DNA of 64,000 bases from Dokdonella koreensis DS-123 (GCF_001632775.1 NZ_CP015249.1:1592686-1656685), one strand, 5' to 3'. Positions 48,414 to 58,480 are shown, numbered from the stretch's first letter. Program-made: numbers and translations. The notes: a model not told the origin generated them from the letters alone.

Positions 48414-49906
48414 CGCGCACGAAGACGTGGTTGACGATGGCCACCGCCGCGCTCGCACTGCTGGTCGCGGGCTTGGCCGGCGGCTACTGGTGGGCGCAAG
48501 GCGGCACGCACCGTGGCACGGACCAGGCCGCCGCATCGGCGACGACCACGGCCGAGCGCAGGGTCCTGTACTGGTACGACCCGATGGTGCCCGACCAGCA
48601 CTTCGAGCGACCCGGCAAGTCGCCCTTCATGGACATGCAACTGGTGCCGAAGTACGCCGATGAGGTCGCCGGCGGTGGCGTGCGCATCGATGCCGGTCTG
48701 CAACAGAGCGTGGGCATTCGCACCGCTCAGGTCGAGGTGGCGCCGTGGATATCGATCGTGCATGCGCCCGGCACGTTGACCTGGGACCTGCGTCAGGAAA
48801 CGGTAGTCAGCGCCCGCGCCGAGGGCGTCGTCACCCGGGTGCAGGTCAGGGCGCCGTACACGTCGGTGGTGCGCGGCCAGCCGCTGGTTTCGTTGCGGGT
48901 TCCGAGTTGGAGCAGTGCGCTGGCCGAGGCGCAGGCGTTGCGGCAAGTGCAGTCGCCCGCGGCGCGCGACCTGCAATCGGCCGCGCAGCACCGCCTGCGC
49001 GTGCTCGGGATTCCCGCTGGCGGCGTGGGCCGCGACGGTAGCGTGACGCTTGGCGCGCCGAGCCAGGGCGTCGTCACCGAGGTGCTGGCGCGAGAGGGGC
49101 AGGCGGTCCTGCCGGGTACGCCGCTGTTCCGTATCAACGGCACCGCCACGTTGTGGCTGGAAGCGGCGATTCCGCAGGCCGGCGTGGCGCGCCTGAAACC
49201 CGGAACGCCGGTCGAAGCGTCGGTCAGCGCCGTGCCGGGGCAGACCTTCGTCGGCGAAGTCGAAGCGTTGCTGCTGCAGGTCGATGCCGCCAACCGTACG
49301 CAACGCGCACGCATCGTAGTGCGCAATCCGGACGGCGTGCTCGCACCGGGCATGTTTGCCGAGGTGACGTTGCGTCCGCAGGCCGATGTACCGCTGCCCT
49401 GGGTGCCGACCGAGGCATTGATCGCCACGGGAACCGACAGCCGGGTGATCGTGCAAGACGCGGACGGCAGTTTCCGCCCTGTGCGGGTGCGTACCGGGCG
49501 CGGTGGCGGTGGACGTACCGAGGTCATCGCCGGACTCGCCGGCGGCGAGCGCGTCGTCGTGTCCGGCCAGTTCCTGATCGACTCGGAGGCCAGCCTGTCG
49601 GGTGCAATGGAGCGCCTGGGAGCGCCAGAAGCCGGGCCTCCGGGAACGCCCCTGGAGGCGCCCTTACCGGATAACGCACCGGAGACCGCTCCCGTACCGG
49701 CGCCGGCGAAGATCGCTGCGCCCGCATCCGCGCGCTCGTGCCCCGTGCAGTACTGGTACGACCCGATGAAGCCGGACCAGCATTTCGACCAGTCCGGCAC
49801 GTCGCCTTTCATGGACATGCAACTGGTGCCGAAATTCGCACCGGGCGCGGCCCCCGACTGCACCGTCCGCGATGTGCCCTCCGCCAGTCTGGAGAAGCAG
49901 CCATGA
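48410..49906 (+). CDS. cusB: Membrane fusion protein (CusB family) with two heavy-metal-binding domains
   Basis: The 498-residue adaptor has an N-terminal signal/anchor (about 8-28). A heavy-metal-binding domain at about 53-82 carries WYDPM, HF and [11 protein letters not shown]. The usual lipoyl/hairpin/barrel domains follow (about 95-410). A second copy of the metal-binding domain at the very C-terminus (about 447-476) has the same WYDPM...[11 protein letters not shown]. The two copies are about 87% identical in DNA by my count, indicating a recent internal duplication. CusB proteins link the RND pump to the outer-membrane channel and pass Cu(I)/Ag(I). It overlaps both neighbours by 4 bases. 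Confidence 0.92.
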   Translation: MTRTKTWLTMATAALALLVAGLAGGYWWAQGGTHRGTDQAAASATTTAERRVLYWYDPMVPDQHFERPGKSPFMDMQLVPKYADEVAGGGVRIDAGLQQSVGIRTAQVEVAPWISIVHAPGTLTWDLRQETVVSARAEGVVTRVQVRAPYTSVVRGQPLVSLRVPSWSSALAEAQALRQVQSPAARDLQSAAQHRLRVLGIPAGGVGRDGSVTLGAPSQGVVTEVLAREGQAVLPGTPLFRINGTATLWLEAAIPQAGVARLKPGTPVEASVSAVPGQTFVGEVEALLLQVDAANRTQRARIVVRNPDGVLAPGMFAEVTLRPQADVPLPWVPTEALIATGTDSRVIVQDADGSFRPVRVRTGRGGGGRTEVIAGLAGGERVVVSGQFLIDSEASLSGAMERLGAPEAGPPGTPLEAPLPDNAPETAPVPAPAKIAAPASARSCPVQYWYDPMKPDQHFDQSGTSPFMDMQLVPKFAPGAAPDCTVRDVPSASLEKQP

Positions 49907-52900
49907 TCGCGCGCCTGATCCACGCCTGCATCGCGAACCGCGTGCTGGTGCTGATGGCGGCGCTGCTGCTGGTCATCGCCGGGCTGTGGTCGGTGCGGCA
50001 CACGCCGTTGGACGCGCTGCCGGATCTGTCCGATACGCAGGTCATCATCCGCACGCAGTGGCCCGGACAGACCCCGCGCATCGTCGAGGACCAGGTCACC
50101 TATCCGCTGTCCACCACGATGCTGTCGGTGCCAGGCGTGAAAGCCGTGCGCGGGTTTTCGTTCTTCGGCGACTCGTTCGTCTACCTCCTGTTCGACGATT
50201 CCACCGACCCGTACTGGGCCCGTTCGCGCGTGCTGGAGTACCTGAGCCAGGTCCGCGACCGGTTGCCGAAAGGCGTGAGCCCCGCCCTGGGTCCGGACGC
50301 CACCGGGCTGGGCTGGATCTACCAGTACGCGCTGGTCGATCGCACCGGCCAGCACGACGTCGGGCAGCTCCGGTCGTTGCAGGATTGGTTCCTGCGCTAC
50401 GAACTCAAGACGGTCCGGGACGTGGCCGAGGTGGCCAGCGTCGGCGGCGCGATACGCGCTTGGCAGATCGTGCCCGACCCGCAGGCGTTGGCCGCTCGCG
50501 GCCTCACCGTCGTGCAACTGATCGACGCGGTCGATGCCGCCAATGGCGCCACCGGCGGCTCGGTCGTCGAACAGGGCGAAGCCGAACTGATGGTGCGCAG
50601 CGAGGGCTACCTGCGCAGCCAGGCTGCGTTCGAGCAGGTGCCGGTGGTCAGCGCGGACGGCGTGCCGGTGCTGTTGGGCGAGGTCGCCACCATCACCCGC
50701 GGCCCCACCTTTCGGCGAGGTGTCGCCGAACTGGATGGCGAAGGCGAAGTGGCCGGCGGGGTGATCGTGCTGCGCACCGGCAAGGACGCGTTGACCGCGA
50801 TCGAGAACGTCAAGGCGCGATTGAAGGAACTGCAGGCCGGCCTGCCCGGCGGTGTGGAGATCGTGCCGGTCTACGACCGTTCCGAGCTGATCCATGAGGC
50901 CGTGCGCAACCTCACCCGCAAGCTCGGCGAGGAGTTTCTGGTCGTCGCTCTGGTGTGCGCGCTGTTCCTGTGGCACCTGCGTTCGGCATTGGTCGCGGTG
51001 ATCACCCTGCCATTGGGCGTGCTGGTCGCCTTCATCGTGATGCGCCACCAGGGCATCACCGCCAACCTGCTGTCGCTGGGCGGCATCGCGATCGCCATTG
51101 GTGCGATGGTCGACGCGGCGGTGGTGATGATCGAGAACGCGCACAAGCACCTGGAGCATTGGCGCCAGGAGCACGGCCGAGAGCCCGAAGGAGAAGCGCG
51201 CTGGCAGTTGATGGGCGAAGCGGCCACCGAAGTCGGTCCGGCGCTGTTCGCCAGTCTGCTGGTGATCACGCTGTCGTTCGTGCCGGTGTTCGCCTTGCAG
51301 GCGCAGGAGGGCCGGCTGTTCGCGCCGCTGGCCTACACCAAGACCTACGCGATGGCGGCCGCCGCCGGCTTGTCGGTGACCCTGATTCCGGTGCTGATGG
51401 GGTATCTGATCCGTGGCCGGATCCGCCCGGAGCAGGACAACCCGATTAGCCGCGGGCTGATCGCCGGCTATCGGCCGGTGCTGGACCGGGTGCTGCGGCA
51501 CCCGTGGCTGACCCTGGGCCTGAGCGGCCTCGTGCTGGCGTTGACGCTGATCCCGTACCTGCGCGTCGGCAGCGAGTTCATGCCGCCGCTGGAGGAGGGC
51601 ACGCTGCTGTACATGCCCACGGCCTTGCCGGGCCTGTCGGCGGACAAGGCCCGACAGCTATTGCAACTCTCCGACCGCATGATCAAGACCGTGCCCGAGG
51701 TCGCGCACGTGTTCGGCAAGGCCGGTCGAGCCGAGACCGCGACCGATCCGGCGCCGATCGAGATGTTCGAGACCACGGTGACCTTCAAGCCGCGCAGCCG
51801 GTGGCGGCCGGGCATGACGCCGGAAAAGCTGCGCCAGGAACTGGATGCCGCGGTCAAGGTGCCGGGCCTGACCAACCTGTGGGTACCACCGATCCGCAAT
51901 CGCATCGACATGCTCGCCACCGGCATCAAGAGCCCGATCGGGATCAAGGTGTCCGGGCCGGACATCGGCGTCATCGAGCGGCTCAGCAGCGAGGTCGAGC
52001 ATGTCGCCAAGACCGTGCCGGGCGTGAGCTCGGCGCTGGCCGAACGTGTCACCGGTGGGCGCTATGTCGATGTGCGCATCCGTCCCGAGGTCGCGGCGCG
52101 CTATGGCCTGAGCCAGGCGGATCTGCAGCAACTGATCGCGACGGTGGTCGGTGGCGAACCGATCGGCGAGACCATCGAAGGCCGGGAGCGCTACCCGATC
52201 GTGCTGCGCTACCCGCGCGGTCAGCGCGACTCGCTGGCCGCACTGGCGCAGCTGCCGCTCGTTGCGCCCGGCGGCGTGCAGTTGACGCTCGGGCAGGTGG
52301 CCGACGTGTCGCTCAGTCCGGGGCCGCCGATGCTCAAGAGCGACAACGGCCGCCTGGTCGGCTACGTCTATGTCGATGTCGCAGGCCGCGATCTGGGGTC
52401 CGTCGTGGCCGACCTGCAGCGCGCGGTCGGCCAGCAGGTGCAGCTGCCTTCGGGCTATGGCATTGCGTGGTCGGGCCAGTACGAATACCTGCAGCGCGCC
52501 CAGGCGCGATTGCAATGGGTGGTGCCGTCGGCGCTGGCGATCATCTTCCTGGTGATCTGGCTGGTGTTCCGCCGCGTCGGCGAGGTCGCGATCATCCTGC
52601 TCAGCCTGCCGCTGGCGCTGGTCGGCGGGCTCTGGCTGATCTGGATGCTGGGCCATGCGACGTCGATCGCGACGATGATCGGTTTCATCGCGCTGGGCGG
52701 CGTCGCCGCCGAGTTCGGCGTGATCATGCTGCTGTACCTGCGTCAGGCCTGGGAGCGCCGACTGGCTGCGGGCGAACCGGCCACGATCGCCACGCTGGAG
52801 GCGGCGATTCGCGAGGGCGCGGTGCTGCGGGTGCGCCCGAAAGCGATGACCGTCGCGGTCATCCTGGCCGGCCTGTTTCCGCTGTTCATCGGCGCCGGCG

Positions 52901-53064
52901 CCGGCTCGGAAGTGATGCAGCGCATCGCCGCGCCGATGCTCGGCGGCATGGTGACCGCGCCGCTGCTGTCGATGCTGGTCATCCCGGCGGCGTACCGCCT
53001 GCTGCGTGGGCGCACCTTGTCCCGCTCCGCGTCGGCCGGATCGCCGGCAGAGACCGCAACGTGA
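49903..53064 (+). CDS. cusA: Heavy-metal RND efflux pump, CusA (Cu/Ag) type
   Basis: The 1053-residue inner-membrane pump has the RND architecture: helix 1, a large periplasmic loop, helices 2-6, a second loop, and helices 8-12. The proton-relay region is [20 protein letters not shown]. The [20 protein letters not shown] segment holds a Met placed like those of the CusA methionine relay, favouring monovalent Cu/Ag over the Czc-type divalent pumps. The ATG overlaps the cusB-like stop by 4 bases. Codon use (more TTG, CGA) looks slightly different from neighbouring chromosomal genes, consistent with transfer. Confidence 0.93.
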   Translation: MIARLIHACIANRVLVLMAALLLVIAGLWSVRHTPLDALPDLSDTQVIIRTQWPGQTPRIVEDQVTYPLSTTMLSVPGVKAVRGFSFFGDSFVYLLFDDSTDPYWARSRVLEYLSQVRDRLPKGVSPALGPDATGLGWIYQYALVDRTGQHDVGQLRSLQDWFLRYELKTVRDVAEVASVGGAIRAWQIVPDPQALAARGLTVVQLIDAVDAANGATGGSVVEQGEAELMVRSEGYLRSQAAFEQVPVVSADGVPVLLGEVATITRGPTFRRGVAELDGEGEVAGGVIVLRTGKDALTAIENVKARLKELQAGLPGGVEIVPVYDRSELIHEAVRNLTRKLGEEFLVVALVCALFLWHLRSALVAVITLPLGVLVAFIVMRHQGITANLLSLGGIAIAIGAMVDAAVVMIENAHKHLEHWRQEHGREPEGEARWQLMGEAATEVGPALFASLLVITLSFVPVFALQAQEGRLFAPLAYTKTYAMAAAAGLSVTLIPVLMGYLIRGRIRPEQDNPISRGLIAGYRPVLDRVLRHPWLTLGLSGLVLALTLIPYLRVGSEFMPPLEEGTLLYMPTALPGLSADKARQLLQLSDRMIKTVPEVAHVFGKAGRAETATDPAPIEMFETTVTFKPRSRWRPGMTPEKLRQELDAAVKVPGLTNLWVPPIRNRIDMLATGIKSPIGIKVSGPDIGVIERLSSEVEHVAKTVPGVSSALAERVTGGRYVDVRIRPEVAARYGLSQADLQQLIATVVGGEPIGETIEGRERYPIVLRYPRGQRDSLAALAQLPLVAPGGVQLTLGQVADVSLSPGPPMLKSDNGRLVGYVYVDVAGRDLGSVVADLQRAVGQQVQLPSGYGIAWSGQYEYLQRAQARLQWVVPSALAIIFLVIWLVFRRVGEVAIILLSLPLALVGGLWLIWMLGHATSIATMIGFIALGGVAAEFGVIMLLYLRQAWERRLAAGEPATIATLEAAIREGAVLRVRPKAMTVAVILAGLFPLFIGAGAGSEVMQRIAAPMLGGMVTAPLLSMLVIPAAYRLLRGRTLSRSASAGSPAETAT

Positions 53065-53090
53065 GCGAAGCGTTGGATTGCTCGCTTCGT
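53065..53090. terminator. Hairpin downstream of the RND pump gene
   Basis: GCGAAGCG and CGCTTCGT pair around a 10-base loop immediately after the stop codon, with no T-run. The remaining gap to the convergent SDR gene holds nothing else recognisable. Confidence 0.4.
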
Positions 53091-53222
53091 TCGGTTGGAG
53101 ATTCGTCAGGATTCGCCCAGTCGTATCCCTTCCTGGAGACCGGAAGCACAGTGACCATCCCAGCGAACTGATCGGCACGTTTCTTCACCGGCACTGCAGT
53201 CCGACCGGCCATGCCCACGAAC

Positions 53223-53975
53223 TCAGCAGAGCCGGCGCTGCCCGGCCAGCGCAACGGCGTCGGCACCGGCCGGAAAGTGCAGGTGGCCCGAGGCATCGTT
53301 GGCTGCGCTCCAGACCGCTTCGGCGACGTCGGCCGCTTCGGTCGTCGCCGTGACCTTGGCGAAGCCGGCGAACACGCTGTGTGCGAACGGCGCGTAGGCT
53401 TCGGGAATCAATCCCTGCATGCGCTGCTGGCCGTTGGCGGTGAAGCGGGTCGTTGGGCCGTAACCGGGTTCGACGAGTTTCACGTGCACGCCGAAGCCCT
53501 GGAGTTCGTGCCGGAGGGAGGCGGTGAATCCTTCGATCGCGGTCTTGCTGGCGGTGTAGGCGGCGACCAGCGGAAACGGAGCCAGCGTCGCGCTCGACGT
53601 GACGTTGACGAGGGTGCCGGCGCGGCGCTGGCGGAACGCGGGGATGATCGCCTGGCACAGGGCCATCACGCCGAAGGTATTGGTCTCGAAGATCTCGCGC
53701 ACGGTCGCCATCGGCGTGGCCTCGAATGCGCCGAACAGGCCGATGCCGGCGTTGTTCACCAGCACGTCGATCGGGCCGGCGGCTTCCAGCGCGCGCGCGA
53801 TGCTGTCGGGATCGGTGACGTCCAGTGCCAGGACACGCAACCGGTCGGATGCGGGGAGGAGGTCTTCGCGCGGCGTGCGCATCGTGGCGATGACGTTCCA
53901 GCCCTGCGCGAGGAAACGGCGGGCGGTTTCCAGGCCATAGCCGGACGAACAGCCGGTGATCAGTACGGTCTTCAT
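53223..53975 (-). CDS. Short-chain dehydrogenase/reductase (SDR)
   Basis: The 250-residue Rossmann enzyme has the cofactor loop GCSSGYG (8-14), NNAG (VLVNNAGIG), and the catalytic Ser-Tyr-Lys in VTSSATLAPFPLVAAYTASK. It belongs to the classical SDRs that reduce carbonyls or oxidise alcohols with NAD(P). The substrate is unknown. It is divergent from an AraC-family regulator, which probably controls it. Its ribosome-binding GGAG lies within the 3' arm of a perfect hairpin. Confidence 0.9.
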   Translation of the reverse strand: MKTVLITGCSSGYGLETARRFLAQGWNVIATMRTPREDLLPASDRLRVLALDVTDPDSIARALEAAGPIDVLVNNAGIGLFGAFEATPMATVREIFETNTFGVMALCQAIIPAFRQRRAGTLVNVTSSATLAPFPLVAAYTASKTAIEGFTASLRHELQGFGVHVKLVEPGYGPTTRFTANGQQRMQGLIPEAYAPFAHSVFAGFAKVTATTEAADVAEAVWSAANDASGHLHFPAGADAVALAGQRRLC

Positions 53976-53981
53976 TTTTCA

Positions 53982-54007
53982 GCTCCGAGGTTGGGTGGAC
54001 TCGGAGC
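53982..54007 (-). promoter_or_regulatory. Perfect inverted repeat masking the SDR ribosome-binding site
   Basis: GCTCCGAG and CTCGGAGC (8-bp arms, 10-base spacer) lie 6 bases before the SDR start. In the transcript the 3' arm contains GGAG, the only Shine-Dalgarno candidate, so the hairpin would hide it. As DNA, the dyad could instead be a site for the divergent AraC regulator. Confidence 0.5.
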
Positions 54008-54076
54008 GAACGATAGACGCACATCGAAGGATGATCGATGATGTAAAGTCCTTATTAGTTTAGCAATAGTCCTGAT

Positions 54077-54973
54077 ATGAGCGATCCGCTATCCGAGGTG
54101 GTCCGGCTTTTGCGGCCCCGTGCGGTGTTCGCCAACGTCATCAGCGGCAAAGGCAGCTGGGCCGTGCGCTATTCCGAGTATGGAAAACCCAGCTTCTGCA
54201 TCGTGCTGGACGGGCGTTGCCTGCTGGCGATCGACGGGCACCAGCCGGTCGCCATCGGCGCCGGCGACTTCGTCCTGTTGCCGACGACGCCGGCCTTCAC
54301 GCTGTCGAGCTTCGCGCCGGCGCCGCCGGTGCACCTGGATCCCGACCAGGTCGCCGGCGGCCAGGGCGAGCTGCGCTACGGCGAGCCGGAAGGCGAACCG
54401 GACATGCGTTCACTGGGCGGCGCGTTCGTGTTCGATTGCGTGGATCCGGGATTGCTGGTGTCGCTGCTGCCGATCGTCGTGCACGTCCAGGGTTCGGCGC
54501 GGCTGTCGCAGCTGGTGCAGATGGTGGGCGAGGAATCGGCGGACCCGAAGCCGGGCAGCGAGTTCATGCGCTCGCGGCTGGTGGAACTGCTGCTGGTCGA
54601 GGCGATGCGTGCGGCCGCGGCCGGAAGCGCGCCGCCGGGGTTGCTACGGGGCCTGGGCGACGAGCGGCTGGCACGCGCCCTGCGGCAGTTGCATGCCCAG
54701 GTGGAGCGGCCGTGGACCATCGACCAGTTGGCGAAGATCGCGGCACTTTCGCGTTCCGTGTTCTTCGAGCGCTTCACGCGCCGGGTCGGGGTGGCGCCGA
54801 TGGCGTACCTGCTGGCATGGCGCATGGCGATCGCCAAGGAGTTGCTTCGTGCCGATGGCCTGGCGGTATCCGAGGTGGCCGAACGCGTGGGGTACGGGTC
54901 CACGAGTGCGTTCAGCGTCGCGTTCGCCAGGCACGTCGGGCAATCGCCGAGCCGGTACGCACGCATGGACTAG
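54077..54973 (+). CDS. AraC-family transcriptional regulator with cupin sensor domain
   Basis: The 298-residue regulator has an N-terminal cupin-like ligand domain (about 10-190: KPSFCIVLDGRCLLAI, AGDFVLLP) and a C-terminal AraC double helix-turn-helix (about 195-295: TIDQLAKIAALSRSVFFERF, then VSEVAERVGYGSTSAFSVAF). It is divergently transcribed from the SDR gene, with 101 bases between the start codons. This is the common arrangement of an AraC activator and its target. The A/T-rich part of this gap (near 54040-54070) is the likely promoter zone. Confidence 0.9.
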   Translation: MSDPLSEVVRLLRPRAVFANVISGKGSWAVRYSEYGKPSFCIVLDGRCLLAIDGHQPVAIGAGDFVLLPTTPAFTLSSFAPAPPVHLDPDQVAGGQGELRYGEPEGEPDMRSLGGAFVFDCVDPGLLVSLLPIVVHVQGSARLSQLVQMVGEESADPKPGSEFMRSRLVELLLVEAMRAAAAGSAPPGLLRGLGDERLARALRQLHAQVERPWTIDQLAKIAALSRSVFFERFTRRVGVAPMAYLLAWRMAIAKELLRADGLAVSEVAERVGYGSTSAFSVAFARHVGQSPSRYARMD

Positions 54974-55084
54974 CGCACGAGTGCGCCGTTCGGTGCGAAG
55001 CCGCCAGGGTCGCAGCTAAGTCGCGCCGCCGGTGGCTCCTGCCGACGGTCCCGGCGATACCGTCCAGAGCGGGGCAGGCGCGGA

Positions 55085-55415
55085 CTGGCGATGAAGCTTC
55101 ACTAGGTCGTTTCGGCTCGGCCCCCGTCGGGAGACAGGTGTCAGGCCGCTGCAGCGGTATGCGGCCGGCGCCAGTTGCAGTGATGAAGCCAGTGATCCAG
55201 TGCCTGTTGGCGCTGAGCCGAAGTCTCGAATGAAGTCACATTCGCTCATTCGCGCAGGGCGGTCTGGATGAAGCGCTCGGCCTTGCTGCTGGTACGAGGC
55301 GTGCCGGGGCGCATGCGGACATGCTTCAGACCCCGTGGGGGGCGGCCTCGGCAAAGGCGTGCGAAACGCAGGGTGAGCCGTTGCCGGTCGTGATCCGTCG
55401 GATCGTCACGCCCGA
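55085..55415 (-). pseudogene. Degraded IS481-family transposase (C-terminal integrase core)
   Basis: Three broken pieces in different minus-strand frames line up with an IS481-type DDE transposase. VTIRRITTGNGSPCVSHAFAE is around 55410-55345. GLKHVRMRPGTPRTSSKAER continuing FIQTALRE runs to a stop at 55246. Then QRQQALDHWLHHCNWRRPH and finally SRNDLVKLH near 55114-55091. At least one frameshift near 55340 and a stop break the frame. The catalytic Asp expected before NGS reads Gly (TTGNGS). No terminal inverted repeats were found. It explains most of the 493-base gap between the AraC and HIT genes. Confidence 0.8.
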
Positions 55416-55466
55416 GCGCGTTACAGTTGGGCCGCTTGGGCAAACCGGCTGATTCGGAGAGGACAG

Positions 55467-55976
55467 ATGATCGAACTTCCCATAAGAGATCCGTGCGACC
55501 TTTGTGTGGCAGCTCGCGAAGAACGCTGGAAGATCATCGACGAAGGCGAACACACCTTGACCGTGATCAATCCGTGGCAATTCGAGGTTGGCCAGTGCTG
55601 CGTCATCACACGCCGGCACATCGCGACGCTACTCGATCTCTCTGACCACGAGTGCGGGGCCATACTGGCCTCGGCCAAGAGAGTCGCAGAGGCGCTCGTC
55701 AAGACGTATCGCCCCCTCGGAATACTTACGTTCCAGAACAACGGCGTCTTCAGCGGACAGGAAACGCCGCACTTCCATTTCCATGTCGTGCCTCGGCAGC
55801 AGGGCAGTGACTGGGGTATAGGTCCGCCGCAGCTCGCGACATTCGATGGCGCCGGACGCCAACGGGGTATCCCGCACGATCCAAGCGGGGATGCACGGCG
55901 CCGAGAGCGAGTTCAGGTTTCTGCCAGGCAACTTGCCGAAACTGCGGACCTGATTCGTTCGAATCTACCGGAGTAG
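55467..55976 (+). CDS. HIT-family (histidine triad) protein
   Basis: The 169-residue protein has an N-terminal CxxC (PCDLC), the HIT fold and the histidine triad HFHFHVV (102-108). HIT proteins hydrolyse or transfer nucleotidyl groups (AMP-lysine, dinucleoside polyphosphates). The exact substrate is unknown. Its codon use and GC content are clearly lower than the surrounding genes, and the IS481 remnant lies directly upstream, which together suggest horizontal acquisition. GAGAGGA lies 5 bases before the ATG. Confidence 0.88.
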   Translation: MIELPIRDPCDLCVAAREERWKIIDEGEHTLTVINPWQFEVGQCCVITRRHIATLLDLSDHECGAILASAKRVAEALVKTYRPLGILTFQNNGVFSGQETPHFHFHVVPRQQGSDWGIGPPQLATFDGAGRQRGIPHDPSGDARRRERVQVSARQLAETADLIRSNLPE

Positions 55977-56097
55977 CTGGAGCGTCGTGGCGATCCGGCT
56001 CAGGTGTTGGCTGCGGCGGGCTTGGGGGAGGTACCCGCCGGTGGCGGCCCAACAGTGCCACGGCCGTCCGGTCGCGGCGATCCGGCCTGCAACCGGC

Positions 56098-56742
56098 TCA
56101 GGCGGCCTTGCGAAACGTCAGGTTGATGCGCTGGCTGCCGAGTTGTGGGTGGGGATCGTCCCGCAGCGGCAGCACGCCGTGGAAGCGCAAGCGATCCTCG
56201 CCGCCCCAGACCACGACGTCGCCGTGCCGCAGCGGCACCTTGGCCGGCGTGTCCGAGCGGGCCAGGCCGCCGAACAGGAACACCGCGTCCATGCCGAGCG
56301 AGACCGACACGATCGGCGCCGCGTAGTCGCGCTCGTCGCGGTCCTGGTGCAGCGACAGGCGCGTGCCGGGCTGGTAGCGGTTGATCAGGCAGGCATCCGG
56401 CGCGAAGCCGGCGAAACCGGCCGCGGCCGCGGCCGTGCCGGCCAGGTGCGCGAAGACCGGCGGCATCGCCGGCCAGGGACGGCCGGTCTGCGGATCGACG
56501 GCCGCGTAGCGGTAGCCGCGGCGATCGGCGATCCAGCCGAGCGCGCCGCAATTGGTCATCGCCACCGACATCGTGTAGCCGCCCGGGGTCACCAGGTGCC
56601 GGAAGGGCGCGGCGCGCGCCACGTCGACGACCGCCGCTGCCAGTGCATCGGCCTGCGCGAGCGCGAAGCCGCGCAGCACGCAGGCGCGTGGGCCGATGGC
56701 CTCGATACGGCCTTCGTCGATGGCGGCGAACAGGTCCGGCAT
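56098..56742 (-). CDS. alkB: AlkB-type 2-oxoglutarate/Fe(II) DNA dealkylase
   Basis: The 214-residue enzyme matches E. coli AlkB: GGYTMSVAMTNCGALGW, INRYQPGTRLSLHQDRDE (iron ligands His132 and Asp134), GGEDRLRFHGV (third iron ligand His) and RINLTFRK (2-oxoglutarate-binding Arg). It repairs 1-methyladenine and 3-methylcytosine by oxidative demethylation. The chosen ATG has GGAGGAG upstream and gives the family start. A much longer open frame upstream is a shadow of the secreted-protein gene. Confidence 0.94.
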   Translation of the reverse strand: MPDLFAAIDEGRIEAIGPRACVLRGFALAQADALAAAVVDVARAAPFRHLVTPGGYTMSVAMTNCGALGWIADRRGYRYAAVDPQTGRPWPAMPPVFAHLAGTAAAAAGFAGFAPDACLINRYQPGTRLSLHQDRDERDYAAPIVSVSLGMDAVFLFGGLARSDTPAKVPLRHGDVVVWGGEDRLRFHGVLPLRDDPHPQLGSQRINLTFRKAA

Positions 56743-56920
56743 TGCGCGCTCCTCCGCACGCGGCACGGCAGTGCGAGCCTGCGAGTATGCCGCGCGGCAC
56801 GCGATGTCGCGCACGCGCCGGCGAGGTGGCCGGCGCCGGTGGAGGTCGATGGGAGCGCGAGACGTTCCCGCGCGTGGCCGCCCGTCGCCGCGATCGGGCG
56901 GTGGGGGCGGCGCCGCTCGC

Positions 56921-58480
56921 TCAGTCCGCGTCGAGCCCGGACCGGAAGATCGCGTCCGTGGCGGCCTGCGCCTCGTAGCTGCCGATGTCGGCTTCGGCGC
57001 CGGCGACACGGGCGTGGCCGGGGCCGCGCTGATCGGTGCCGAGGCCGAAGTAGTCGTTGCCGGCGTCGCGCGCGGGGCTGCCGGCGGCCAGCGCGTGCGT
57101 GCGCGTCGGGCCGCCGTTCTCGGCCAGCGGTGCCAGCTTCGGATCGGCCTGCAGCGTGTCGGCCGGCAGCACGACGCCGTTCCCCACGGCGAGGACGAGG
57201 TTGTTCGCGCCGTAGATCGACAGGCGGTCGCGCTTGCCGATGTCGGCACCGCCGGGTGCGGTGTTGCCGGCCAGGATCGTGCTCTGCAGCTCGACCAGCA
57301 GCGGGTCGTAGGGCTCGTCGAAGTAGACGCCGCCGCCGGTTTGGGCGGTGTTGCGGGTGATGGTGCTGTTGCGGATCGCCACCGATCGCGACAGCGGCAT
57401 CACCAGCACGCCGCCGCCGCGGGCGGCCGAGTTGCCGGAGATCGTGCTGCTGATGATCGTCAACCCCTGCGAGCCGTCGATCGTGACGCCGCCGCCGAGA
57501 TCGCGCGCATGGTTGTCGTCGATCGTCGAGGCGACGATGGTGCCGCCGCCATGGGTGGTGACACCGCCGCCCCAGACGTGGCTGTCCGACAGGTCGGGGT
57601 TCGTCAGGTAGGAGCGATTGGCGCTGACCGTACTGCGCGTCATCGTCAGCTGGCCCCAGGTGTTGACCGCGCCGAAGTAGATGTAGCCGTAGTCGTAGGT
57701 GCCCGTCACCGCCACGATGTTGCCGCTGAGGCGGCTGTCGACCAGGGTGACGTTCTCCTCGGCGGAGATCGCCGAGGCGCCGGCGGCACCGCCCACCAGG
57801 ATCCGGCAGTCGCTGATCGTGGTGTCGGTCGCGCTGACGCTCCCGAGCGCGCGCACGCCGGCGCCGATACCGAACGGTGCATCGGTGATCCGGCAACCGC
57901 TGATCGTGACCTGGTCGAGCGCGACGTCGCCGTAGGACCACAGGCAGCCGCCCTCGTAGTCCGATCCGGTGGCGACCACGCCGTTGACCAGCGACAGTCC
58001 GGACACGGCCAGCTGGCCTTCGCCCTGGTGGACCAGCACGCGTCCCTGGCCGTCACCGTCGATCGCCAGGGCGGCGCTGCCGGGACCGACCAGCGTCAGA
58101 TTCTCGGCGGTGGCGACGATCTCGCCGCCGGCGAGCGTGATCGTCGAGCAGGTCAGCGCGCTCAGGTCGATCGTGTCGCCGTCGCCGGCACCAGCGACGA
58201 CCGCGCGGAGGCTGCCGGGGCTGCCGTCGTCGGCACAGCTGGTGACCGGCCGCGTCGTTCCGCCGGCCGGTGCCGGATGCCGTGCCGCGCGCGGCGCGCG
58301 CGGCGCCGAGAACAGCTGCCGGCGCAGCGCGAGCGTCTCGGCGGGGCTGGCGCCGGCCAGCGGCCGGGCGGCGGCCGTCACCGGTGCGCAGGTGCCGGCG
58401 GCGGCGATGATCGCGCCGAGGCAGGTGGCCAGCGCGGTGCGTCGCGGCAGGGAGGCAAAGGAGGTCGGCGTCGGTTTCAT
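56921..58480 (-). CDS. Secreted right-handed beta-helix protein (choice-of-anchor Q type) with IFADGFE-like tail
   Basis: The 519-residue exported protein has a long signal peptide (about 1-36). A mature region of parallel beta-helix coils follows, rich in T-I-S-x-N/S and GGGV turns (GLTIISSTISGNSAARGGGV, NSTITRNTAQTGGGVYF). Its C-terminal part DPKLAPLAENGGPTRTHAL...SPARDAGN...ADIGSYE is typical of 'choice-of-anchor Q' proteins. Such proteins are polysaccharide-active, adhesive or structural. No catalytic motif is visible. It ends DAIFRSGLDAD, the least conserved of the five tails. It lies 56 bases downstream of another tailed protein gene, probably one operon. Confidence 0.85.
   Translation of the reverse strand: MKPTPTSFASLPRRTALATCLGAIIAAAGTCAPVTAAARPLAGASPAETLALRRQLFSAPRAPRAARHPAPAGGTTRPVTSCADDGSPGSLRAVVAGAGDGDTIDLSALTCSTITLAGGEIVATAENLTLVGPGSAALAIDGDGQGRVLVHQGEGQLAVSGLSLVNGVVATGSDYEGGCLWSYGDVALDQVTISGCRITDAPFGIGAGVRALGSVSATDTTISDCRILVGGAAGASAISAEENVTLVDSRLSGNIVAVTGTYDYGYIYFGAVNTWGQLTMTRSTVSANRSYLTNPDLSDSHVWGGGVTTHGGGTIVASTIDDNHARDLGGGVTIDGSQGLTIISSTISGNSAARGGGVLVMPLSRSVAIRNSTITRNTAQTGGGVYFDEPYDPLLVELQSTILAGNTAPGGADIGKRDRLSIYGANNLVLAVGNGVVLPADTLQADPKLAPLAENGGPTRTHALAAGSPARDAGNDYFGLGTDQRGPGHARVAGAEADIGSYEAQAATDAIFRSGLDAD

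Noticed and set aside
55016-55354. A 112-codon minus-strand ORF between the AraC and HIT genes
   Set aside because: It runs through the decayed IS481 transposase in a mixed frame. Only SRNDLVKLH within it is transposase-like.
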